Shown here piece by piece: positions 1 to 9,353 of a stretch of DNA of 64,000 nt. Position 1 is the first letter of the stretch. Each line of letters begins with the position of its first letter. The stretch comes from Myxocyprinus asiaticus (Eukaryota > Chordata > Actinopteri > Cypriniformes > Catostomidae). Position numbers and translations under genes: made by a program. Location: NCBI RefSeq assembly GCF_019703515.2, contig NC_059368.1, forward strand, positions 35,913,831 to 35,977,830, in the 5' to 3' direction. The notes under the pieces were generated by a model. The model was not told the DNA's origin and ran no database searches. It saw only the letters and a program-made list of their open reading frames with translations.

Positions 1-846
1 CAGGTCCCAACACATGCCCAATCTACTATATATAAATTGCATTCATTGCATTAGAGAACAAAATATCAAACAAAGTGGTATCTGATAGGTGTGAGTTTCT
101 GACGGTTAGATTACCGTCTGAGAAAAAATTGCGGTTTACCGGTTTTACGATTATTTGATAGTTTTCTTATTATGCATCAGCACTGATGCAAAAAATTCAT
201 ATCACATCACAACTGAACATCTTAGTGGATTTATTTCTAGGGGATATGTGGACGCTAAGGGCAGCCATACAATTAGAAAACTGAAAAATACACACCGCTT
301 ATGCACATTACGCATATGCTCAAAAGTGCGTAAATGTAAGATTATTCTGGGTGCGCAACGTGCAGTTCACGGCATCCAGAAGTTTTACTTCTGCAGCAGT
401 TTATTAAAGCAATTCGTTGTCTGTCAGACACCCCAACATAAAGAATCGACAATAGACTCTATAAAAATACTGTCCTCAACATCTCACAAATAAACCTTTG
501 GACTATGCATAATAAAGAGAACATTGCTTACAGCAGGCAATTTAAAGTCCGATAATGACTAAAATGTGCATTTATTGCTGAATGTGATAAATTTATACAG
601 AAGCAATGCTTTAAATAATGAGGATGATTTAAGATGCAACTTTTCCAAGTTTACTCGCTTATAGTAACTACACACAAATGCACCGCACGCTGTCAGAACG
701 CTTATACATTACAAAAAGTTGCATCTTTTAATTCATCACTTTAAAATCACCACAGCTAAAAATATTAAACTTACTAGTTTGTTGTTGTGTTTCTTTCTAT
801 GACTTCTGTCTGCTTGTTTTCCATCCGTCGTCTTCAGTCAGTCATT
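1..846. other. Unassigned AT-rich stretch
   Basis: I recognise no gene or mobile element here. An open frame at 155-493 (+, 112 codons) has no motif I know and no splice-site context that makes it convincing. The stretch ends where the pentanucleotide tail of the downstream LINE begins. Confidence 0.5.
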
Positions 847-1293
847 TCAAATCAAATCAAATCAAATCACTTTTATTGTCACACAACCATATGAACAAGT
901 GCAATAGTGTGTGAAATTCTTGGGTGCTGTTCCGAGCAACATAGTAGTCGTGACAGTGATGAGACATATACCAATTTACAATAAACATCAGATTTACACA
1001 ACACAATTTAAAATATAATATACACATAATTACACACAACACAATATACAAATAATAACATACAATGTACAGTATACAATACACACAATATAGAATACAC
1101 ATTATACAATAAAAATAGTATGTATAGTATATATAAAATCTACAGTAGGTTGTATTGTACTGTATTGACATTCAGGCTGTCGGTTGATAGTAAGTTGCCA
1201 GTGTGTTGTTAAGAGAGAATATAATTTATGACAGTTCGGTATGAGATAATAAGAGTAATAAAGTGCAGTGCTGATGAATTTGATCGTGAGAGA

Positions 1294-2824
1294 TCAAGAG
1301 TACAAAAGTCTGATTGCTTGGGGGAAGAAGCTGTCATGTAGTCGGCTGGTGCGGGTCCTGATGCTGCGATACCGCCTGCCTGATGGTAGCAGTGAGAACA
1401 GCCCATGGCTCGGGTGGCTGGAGTCTCTGATGATCCTCCGAGCTTTTTTCACACACCGCCTGGTATATATGTCCTGGAGGGAGGGAAGCTCACCTCTGAT
1501 GATGTGTCTGGCAGTTCGCACCACCCTTCGCAGGGCTTTGCGGTTGTGGGCGGTGCTATTGCTATACCAGGCAGAGATGCAGACAGTCAGGATGCTCTCT
1601 ACAGTGCAGGTGTAGAACTATGTGAGGATGTGGCGGTTCATTCCAAACTTCCTCAGCCGTCTCAGGAAGAAGAGGCGCTGATGAGCCTTCTTCACAACAG
1701 CCTTAGTGTGGACCGACCATGTGAGTTCCTCAGTGATGTGGACACCCAGGAACTTGAAGCTGCTGACTCTCTCCACTGGTGCTCCATTGATGGTGATGGG
1801 GCTGTGTTCACTTTCTCTTCTCCTGAAGTCCACCACAAACTCCTTTGTCTTACTGATGTTGAGGGAGAGGTTGTGCTCCTGAAACCAGTGTGTCAGAGTG
1901 TGCACCTCCTCTCTGTAGGCTGTTTCATCATTGTCAGTGATCAGACCTACCATCGCCGTATCATCAGCAAACTTAATGATGGCATTGGAGCTGTGTGTTG
2001 CCACACAGTCATGTGTGTACAAAGAATACAGGAGTGGGCTGAGAACACAGCCCTGTGGGGCTCCAGTGTTGAGGGTCAGTGATGAGGAGATGTTGCTGCC
2101 CATTCTAACCACCTGGCGTCTGCTTGACAGGAAGTCCTGTTTAAGCCTAGAGCCCGGAGTTTCACATAAAGCTTGGAGGGCATTATGTTGTTGAATGCTG
2201 AGCTGTAGTCTACAAACAGCATTCCACATAAGTGTTCTTTTTTTCCAGGTGGGAGAGAGCAGTGTGTATTGTGGATGCAATGGCATCATCAGTGGAGCAG
2301 TTGTTGTGGTAAGCAAACTGCAATGGGTCCAGTGATGGAGGCAGCACAGAGCAGATGTAATCTCTGATTAGTCTCTCAAAGCATTTGCTGATGATGTGGG
2401 TCAGAGCAACAGGACGCCAGTCATTTAAGCAAGTGATTTTGGATTGCTTTGGAACAGGCACAATGGTGGACGTTTTAAAGCATGTGGGGACCACAGACAA
2501 GGAGAGGGAAAGGTTGAAAATGTCCATAAAAACACCAGCCAGTTGGTTCACACACGCTCTGTTGACGCGGCCCGGAATGCCATCTGGACCCGTGGCTTTG
2601 CGGATATTCACCTGTCGGAAGGATCGGGTTACATCCGCTACAGAGACGGAGAGTGAACTAACCTCTGTAGCTTCGGCCGCAAGAGCTCTCTCCACGAGGG
2701 TGGTGTTATTTCCCTTGAAACAAGCATAAAAAGTATTTAGCTCATCCGGGAGAGAGGCAGCGGTGTTCACGGCTGAGTTTTTATTCCCTTTCAAGTCCGT
2801 GATAATGTTAATTCCCTGCCACAT
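1294..2824 (-). pseudogene. LINE copy A reverse transcriptase and C-terminus (broken)
   Basis: Reverse transcriptase region split over three frames: 2824-2210, 2316-1618 and 1524-1294. The first carries KATGPDGIPG and the CFKTSTIVPVPK and CLNDWRPVALT blocks of the fingers. The second carries [20 protein letters not shown] and the catalytic FADD box. The third carries the C-terminal RLHDSFFPQAIRLL block typical of fish L2/CR1 elements. The catalytic aspartates are intact, but frameshifts near 2250 and 1570 prevent a continuous product. Confidence 0.85.
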
Positions 2825-4167
2825 GCTTCTAGAGTTGGTGGTGTTGAACTGTCCTTCAATCTTGTTCCTGTACTGACGTTTTGCTCTTCTGATGTTCGGA
2901 GGGCATAACTGGCTTGTTTATGCTCCTCCGCGTTCCCGGAATTAAAAGCGGAGGTCCGTGCAGCATCGCTATTAATCCAAGGTTTCTGGTTTGGGTAGAT
3001 CCGTATTGTTTTGGTCAGAACAACGTCCTCTACGCACTTTCTGATGAAACACGTTACGCTATCGGTGTAAAGCTCGATGTCATCATCAGAGGTGGACCGG
3101 ATCATCTCCCAGTCCGCGTGATCAAAACAGTCTTGTAGCGTAGAGTCTGATTGGTCCGACCAGCACTGGATCATTCTGAGGGTGGGTGCTTCCTGTTTCA
3201 GTTTCTGCCTGTAAGCAGAAGAGTGGTCCGATTTGCCAAATGGTGGGCAGGGGAGGGATTTGTAGCCATCCCGGAAGGGAGAGTAGCAATGGTCCAAAAC
3301 CCAGTCCCCTCGTGTGTTAAAACTAATGTGGTATTTTGGTGCGACTGATTTGAGAATGGCTTTGTTAAAGTCCCCAGTCACAATGAACGCAGCCTCAGGG
3401 TGTGCGGTTTCCTGCTAGCTTATAATCCCGTACAGTTCCTTGAGTGCCCGGTCTGTGTTGGCTGGTGGCGGGATGTACACAGCAGTGATAGTGACTGCTG
3501 TGAATTTCCTCGGTAGCCAGAATGGTCGCCACAGAAGGATGAGAAATTCCAGATCAGGGGAGCAGAAAGACTTGATAGAATGTACATTCCTCTGATCACA
3601 CCATGATTTGTTGATCATAAAACATACACCACCACCTCTGCTTTTACCTGAGAGGTCTTTCGCTCTGTCTGCTCGGTGCACGGAGAACACCGCGGGTTCA
3701 ATGGCTGAGTCTGGAATCTCCGCAGACATCCAAGTTTCTGTAAGGCAGATAATGCAGCAGTCCCTCGTCTCTCGTTGGAAAGAGATCCACGCTCTCAGCT
3801 CGCAGAGCTTGTTGTCCAGAGACTGAACATTTGCCAGTAGAATACTGGGTAGCGGGGGTCGATTTGCGCGACGTCTTACTCTGATGAGAACGCCGGCTCT
3901 GTTTCCCCTTTTCCTTCTGCATTTCTGTGGCCGGGCTGCCCAGACAAAGGGCTCCGGCGTGTTTGTAAACAGCGGGTCGGCATCGAGGAATTTGAAGTCT
4001 GGTTTACGGTGTGTAATTGCAGAACCAATGTCCAAAAGTGTTTGTCTGTCGTAGACAATAAGGTAGACAACATCCAAGACAAAAAACATAAGAATTGTAA
4101 ACAAAACAAACAAAAAACTACAATGTTGTGTGGGAGCTCGCAACGCAGCAGCCATACTCGGCGCCAT
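2791..4167 (-). pseudogene. LINE copy A N-terminus and endonuclease (broken)
   Basis: The frame opens at ATG 4167 and runs 250 codons to 3415, then continues in another frame at 3381-2791. After a hydrophobic N-terminal segment (about residues 17-40) and a basic stretch (about 83-103) comes an apurinic/apyrimidinic-type endonuclease domain. It shows the LTETW core, a GGGV motif, and later TGDFN and KSDHS, the last matching the SDH motif near the end of such domains. This domain nicks target DNA to prime reverse transcription. The frame change near 3400 breaks the protein. An equivalent region is present in copy B. Confidence 0.8.
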
Positions 4168-4172
4168 CTTGA

Positions 4173-4929
4173 GTCCAGTGCTCCCAAACAGCTGATTTAA
4201 GTAGCTTTTTTTGGTGGATATGAGTCTGGTAGATTGAATTCCTCTGTCATATTTTGGAGTTTGTGTGTAGTAGCCCCAGTTTCACGTGAATTTAAAGTTC
4301 ACGTTCAGTCCGCGACACCTGGCCAAGCACCACGTGGACACATCCTTAACCATAGCAACAGCTCCAGTACCCACACAGGCACAAGAGTTTTCACATTTAG
4401 GCTTACAAAATCGTATTAATAACTCTTTTATATTATATATTTATACATTATTTATATTATTTTTGCCAAGTGTAAATAAAGAATTTCACAATTTTTAACT
4501 GTGGATTTAAAATTCTTACGGTTAAATTAACCGTGACGTTTTTAATTGCGCTTAATAGTAATACCATATAATCGTGGCATCCCTATCTACAAACAAATGA
4601 TGGTAGAGCTTTTCTCAAACTAACGTCCCTTTTCTGAGCCATTTTACAATTACTTTTAACCAGCAGGTCCCAAGGAGATTTTTAGTGGATATATTAAATC
4701 AAGTTCAAACAGATGTCCTAGCAGAGTAAACTAACTATAGACATGTTCCATTGACATTTTATAATCTGAATTACCAAATATTGTACATGTTAATGTTGAA
4801 CACCATATCTGTTGTTTTATAATTTGAAACGTGAAAAGCTTTTTTTTTCTTGCTTGTCCTATCTTTCTTTAAAATAGGTGCCACTTGGTTTGATGTTGTT
4901 ATATAATGCAAAGACATTCACACATTTTT
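4173..4929. other. Unassigned interval between LINE and SINE
   Basis: I see no coding region, RNA gene or repeat boundary I can name. The sequence is AT-rich, with short open frames in several directions that look like chance. Confidence 0.4.
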
Positions 4930-5388
4930 GGCCTGGGTAGCTCAGTGGTAAAAGATGCTGGCTACCACCCCTGGAGTTCACTAGTTTGCTAGTTCAAATC
5001 CCAGGGCATGCTGAGTGACTCCAGCCAGGTCTCCTAAGCAACCAAATTGGCCCAGTTGCTAAGGAGGGTAGAAGTCACATGGGGTAACCTCCTCGTGGTC
5101 ACCATAATGTGGTTCATTCTCGGTGGGGCGTGTGGTGAGTTGAGCGTGGTTGCCGCGGTGGATGGCGTGAAGCCTCCACAAGCGCTATGTCTCCGTGGCA
5201 ACACGCTCAACAAGCTGCGTGATAAGATGCACAGGTTGGCAGTCTCAGACACAGAGGCAGCTGGGATTCATCCTCCGCCACCCGGATTGAGGTGAATCAC
5301 TACACAACCACAAAGACTTAAAAGTGCATTGGGAATTGGGCATTCCAAATTGGTAGAAAAAAGGGGAAAAAAAAATAAATAAAAAATT
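4930..5388 (+). mobile_element. tRNA-derived SINE (cyprinid type)
   Basis: A short retroposon with a tRNA-like head and an A-rich end. The RNA polymerase III A box is visible as TGGGTAGCTCAGTGG (about 4934-4948) and the B box as AGTTCAAATCCC (about 4991-5002). A conserved body of about 300 bp follows, containing two GC-rich stretches, and the element ends in GGGGAAAAAAAAATAAATAAA. From memory this resembles the HAmo SINE family of carps, whose 3' tail is shared with an L2 LINE; the family name is not certain. It does not encode protein; the open frame at 5047-5295 is incidental. Confidence 0.8.
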
Positions 5389-6472
5389 TGTGATAATGTT
5401 TACATGCACCCAATTAACCTTATGAGATGTGTTTGCAGTGTAGCTTTCAAACTCCCTGTATGTCCTTGTAGAGTAGCTAGATGTCAGTTTATGATTTTAT
5501 AGTTCCCATAGAAACAATATTCCTTAAATACTCTCAGTATTAATAGTCTGACTGACAGAACCCTGCAAGAAAAGACAGAAACGAGCTGCAGTTAACATCT
5601 GCCTTTTTGGTTTCTCTTATCTATAGAATGTGTTCATTATTTTTGTTGACTTTTTATGTGAAAAATTACAACTTATTCACAGGGTATAATTTGGCACAAC
5701 TGGCATCCTCATAGCTACAGAGACTTTTAGACCATTAACAAGTAATTTATTCTCTTTTTATTGTGAACATTCAAAGGGAGAGTTCAAATTCACAAAATTA
5801 AAATGGTGTCATAATTTACTTACCCTATGAGCACAAAAGATTAGGCAAAATGTCGCAGCATTTAGCTTTATGGCAGTATGCAGTAGTTTCCATGGCAATA
5901 TTATGAAATGTTCAGCTGTAACTTAATGTGGATGTTGAAATGTCCACTTTCTTAATTCCTTCTTCATATTTTATCTTTTTATATCAGTCTCTCTTTTTCT
6001 GGTCTGGCTTTCTCTCGCCTATATTTATTTCTTGAAATATAATTTATTATTTCCCTTATCACACAGAAATTACAATACATTTTAAATTCATTTTTGGCAG
6101 TTTATGTCAAATCCCCCTTTGAAACCACATTATATTTGAGTAATAATGTGGAAAGAGTTAAGTTCTTGTTGGATGCTGTCCAGGCATTTGGACAGAGATT
6201 TTTATAATCATTTAATTGGGATTAGTATCACCTAAAAAATTGCTTGGAGGGGTTATTCAGACTGCAATTCATAGAGAGATCAAATCTTCATACTTTGAAG
6301 TTGCACTTAAGGATGCTGTCTGCTTTTTTTTATGTAATGACACAGAAAATGTCCCTATTGCATGACATATATCACTGAATTAGATTTACAAGTGTTAGAT
6401 CACAAGTGTCTCTGTAACAACCCTAGACCGTAAACAGCACAAAAAAATGTGACCGTGTCAGATTCTTTGCTC
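5389..6472. other. Unassigned intergenic or intronic DNA
   Basis: About 1.1 kb of AT-rich DNA with no coding potential, terminal repeats or RNA motifs that I can identify. It ends abruptly at the truncated left edge of the mariner copy. Confidence 0.4.
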
Positions 6473-7646
6473 ACTGCCATGAGCCTTCCATCAGTGGAGT
6501 CTGTCAGTTTCTTGATCTATTCACAATCAACTTTCGCTGAAGCAGCAACCACAGCCTCCCAAATGCTGTTCAAAGAGGTGTATTGTCTTACCTCACTGTA
6601 AATCTCACATTTGAGAAGGGCCCACAAGTTCTCAATAGGATTTAAGTCAGGTGAAAAAGGGGGCCAAGTCATTATTTGGGCATCTTTGAGGCCCTTACTG
6701 GCTAGCCAAGCAGTGGAGTACTTGGATGCATGAGATGAAGCATTGTCCTGCATAAAGATCATGGCCTTCTTGAATGCTGAGGACTTCTTCCTGTACCACT
6801 TCTTGAAGAAAGTACTTTCCGGAAACTGGCAGTAGGTTTGGGAGTTGAGTTTCAGTCCATCTTCAACTCGAAAAGGTCCAACTACCTCATCCTTAATGAT
6901 AGCAGCCCACACCAGTACCCCTCCTCCACCTTGCTGGCGCCTGACTCGAAGTGGTGCCCTGTGTCCATTAGTGATCCAGCCACGGGCCCATCTATCTGGT
7001 CCATCAAGAGTCACTCTCATTTCATCTGTCCATAAAACCTTTGAAAAATCTGTCTTTTTTGCCCAACCTTGACACTTCAACTTGTGAATCTTATTCAGTG
7101 GTGGTCATGTTTCAGCCTTCTTGACCAAGACCATGTCTCTGAGCATGGACACCTTGTACTTCCGGACACTCCAGGTAGGTTGCAGTTCTGGAATATGGTG
7201 ACACTGGAGGATAATGGGTTCCTGGTAGCTTCATGTTTAATTCTTTTCAAGCCTTTTGCAGTCTCCATGCGTTTTTTTGTGCCCCAGTTGACTATTCGCA
7301 ACAAAATGTTTGATTGTCCGGTGGTCACGCATCAATAGTTTAGCTATTTCAAGAGTGTTGCATCTGTCTGAAAGGCATTTTAAATTTTTTTACATTTCAG
7401 TGCCAGTTAAATCTTTTTTTTGGCCCATTTTACCTGAGGTAATGAAGCTGCCTAATAATTATGCACACCTTGATATAAGGTGTTAGTCACTTTCGCCACA
7501 CCCTCCCTCATTACACAAATACATATCACCTGAAAATGATTGAATCCAATAAGCATTCAAGTTTATATGGTTTGGAGATGGAAAATTTGCATGGAAATAA
7601 TGATAAGATCAGAATACTGACTTGCCTAATAATTGTGCACGCAGTA
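6473..7646 (-). mobile_element. Mariner/Tc1-family element, copy 1, left end missing
   Basis: DNA transposon of the same family as 31953-33466. The right inverted terminal repeat, TTGCCTAATAATTGTGCAC, is present at 7622-7640. The left TIR and about 340 bp present in the second copy are absent: similarity begins at ACTGCCATGAGCC (6473). The transposase lies on the minus strand. The element abuts a LINE fragment on its right with no unique DNA between. It is immobile without the left TIR, although its DDE domain is the better preserved of the two copies. Confidence 0.85.
6517..7430 (-). pseudogene. Mariner-like transposase, copy 1
   Basis: Cut-and-paste transposase. The C-terminal frame (7080-6517, 187 codons) holds a complete DDE triad: first D in VLWTDEMRVTLDGPD, second D in IFMQDNASSHASK, and the E in [11 protein letters not shown]. 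The N-terminal DNA-binding part lies at 7430-7095 in other frames. It starts MGQKKDLT and includes EIAKLLMRDHRTIK, as in the second copy, but has at least one stop. The catalytic domain is therefore intact while the protein as a whole is broken. Confidence 0.8.
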
Positions 7647-8145
7647 TACAGGCCAGAATTTTGTGTAATATAGCGTGACCGAAGGTCACTTAAGTACTGT
7701 GGAGCTAGACCATTCAAAGCTTTGTATGTAGTTAACAGAATTTTAAAATTTATACGAAATTTTACAGGTAGCCAATGTAACAACGATAGAATAGGACTAA
7801 TATGATCATATTTCTTGGTTCTAGTCAGAATTCTGGCAGCTGCATTTTGAACCAATTGAAGTTTCTTTGTTGAACTTGCAGTACATCCTCCCAGTAATGC
7901 ATTACAATAATCTAGTCTTGAGGTCATGAACGCATGAATTAGTTTTTCGGCATCAGCAATAGAGAGCATGTGTCGTAACTTAGCAATACTTCTGAGGTGG
8001 AAGAATGCTGTTCTACAAACATTTGAAATTTGATTTTCAAAGGACAGATTGGTATCAAATATAACACCTAGGTTCTAAGCTGTAGAAGATGACATAACAG
8101 TACATCCATCAAATTATATTTTAGCTGCTTATTTATAGAGGTTTT
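7647..8145 (-). mobile_element. 3' fragment of a second, different LINE
   Basis: Part of a non-LTR retrotransposon on the minus strand, different from the L2/CR1 copies. A frame at 7969-7526 contains SRLDYCNALL, KLQLVQNAAARILTRT and LHWLPVKFRINFKI, the conserved block downstream of the reverse transcriptase in many teleost LINEs. Upstream, up to about 8090, the sequence still reads NLGVIFDTNLSF and ISNVCRTAFFHLRSI, with a frame change. Both ends are cut: the right mariner TIR on one side and a Tc1 interior on the other. The clade cannot be fixed from this fragment. Confidence 0.75.
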
Positions 8146-9353
8146 GGAACTTAAGTGACATCCCATTCTTAATCCATAGGGTTTAATATGACGTCGGCCC
8201 ACCCTTTGCAGCTATAACAGCTTCAACTCTTCTGGGAAGGCTTTCCACAAGGTTTAGGAGTGTGTTTATGGGAATTTTTGACCATTCTTCCAGAAGCGCA
8301 TTTGTGAGGTCAGACACTGATGTTGGACGAGAAGGCCTGGCTCGCAGTCTTCGCTCTAATTCATCCCAAAGGTGCTCTATCGGGTTGAGGTCAGGACTCT
8401 GTGCAGGCCAGTCAAGTTCTTCCACACCAGACTCGCTCATCCATGTCTTTATGGACCTTGCTTTGTGCACTGGTGTGCAGTCATGTTGGAACAGGAAGGG
8501 GCCATCCCCAAACTTTTCCCACAAAGTTGAGAGCATGGAATTGTCCAAAATCTCTTGGTATGCTGAAGCATTCAGAATTCCTTTCACTGGAACTAAGGGG
8601 CCAAGCCCAGCTCCTGAAAAACAACCCCACACCATAATCCCATCCTCCACCAAACTTCACAGTTGGCACAATGCAGTCAGACAAGTACCGTTCTCCTGGC
8701 AACCGCCAAACCCAGACTCGTCCATCAGATTGCCAGATGGAGAAGCGTGATTCGTCATTCCAGAGAACGCATCTCCACTGCTCTAGAGTCCAGTGGTGGC
8801 GTGCTTTACATCACTGCATCCGACGCTTTGCATTGCACTTGGTGATATATGGCTTGGATGCAGCTGCTCGGCCATGGAAACCCATTCCATGAAGCTCTCT
8901 ACGCACAGTTCTTGAGCTAATCTGAAGGCCACATGAACTTTGGAGGTCTGTAGTGATTGACTCTGCAGAAAGTTGGCGACCTCTGCGCACTATGCGCCTC
9001 AGGATCCGCTGACCCCGCTCTGTCATTTTACGTGGCCTACCACTTCGTGGCTGAGTTGCTGTCATTCCCAATCGCTTCCACTTTGTTATAATACCATTGA
9101 CAGTTGACTGTGGAATATTTAGTAGCGAGGAAATCTCACGACTGGACTGGACTGGACACAGGTGGCATCCTATCACAGTACCACGCTGGAATTCACTGAG
9201 CTCCTGAGAGCGGCCCATTCTTTCACAAATGTTTGTAGAAGCAGTCTGCATGCCTAGGTGCTTCATTTTATACACCTGTGGCCATGGAAGTGATTGGAAC
9301 ACCTGAATTCAATTATTTGGATGGGTGAGCGAATACTTTTGGCAATATAGTGT
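8146..9353 (-). mobile_element. Tc1-like transposon lacking its left terminal repeat
   Basis: The right TIR is intact (GCGAATACTTTTGGCAATAT, 9329-9348, ending GTG before TA). The left side starts inside the element at GGAACTTAAGTGACATCCC (8145), so roughly the outer 45 bp including the left TIR is missing, judging from my knowledge of this abundant fish family. The element is flanked on the left by LINE fragment 7647-8145 and on the right by the 3' UTR of LINE copy B, whose 3' tail it has cut off. Confidence 0.85.
8183..9218 (-). pseudogene. Tc1 transposase, frameshifted
   Basis: Start chosen at ATG 9218 (MGRSQELSEFQRG), the usual N-terminus of this family; an in-frame upstream ATG at 9302 lies in the terminal region. 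The N-terminal frame to 8811 holds the paired-like helix-turn-helix domains (STVNGIITKWKRLG, GRPRKMTERGQRILRRIV). The first catalytic D is in VLWNDESRFSIW (about 8740-8760, another frame). The C-terminal frame (8653-8183) has the second D in [12 protein letters not shown] and E in [11 protein letters not shown]. All three acidic residues persist, but at least two frame changes between 8811 and 8653 disrupt the protein. Confidence 0.85.

Larger units (their letters stand above)
847..4172 (-). mobile_element. L2/CR1-type LINE, copy A, near full length
   Basis: Non-LTR retrotransposon on the minus strand, about 3.3 kb. The 5' end is near 4172, where similarity with the second copy (end near 11914) stops, a few bases before a start codon at 4167. 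The 3' end is a short (TGATT)n-like tail at 847-870 after an AT-rich 3' UTR (about 870-1260). Between them lie endonuclease, reverse transcriptase and C-terminal regions in the right order but several frames. The terminal pentamer tail and the reverse transcriptase wording resemble teleost L2/CR1-clade elements; the exact clade is my inference. Frameshifts and stops make it non-functional. Confidence 0.85.

Noticed and set aside
155..493. 112-codon plus-strand open frame
   Set aside because: No recognisable domain, no splice context and AT-rich surroundings; length is within chance for this composition.
857..1171. 104-codon minus-strand frame rich in Tyr/Cys/Ile
   Set aside because: Low-complexity translation of the AT-rich LINE 3' UTR.
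1405..2082. 225-codon plus-strand open frame
   Set aside because: Antisense shadow of the LINE copy A reverse transcriptase, which reads convincingly on the minus strand.
4930..5010. Functional tRNA gene
   Set aside because: A and B boxes are present but the sequence cannot be folded into a full cloverleaf by eye and continues into a SINE body.
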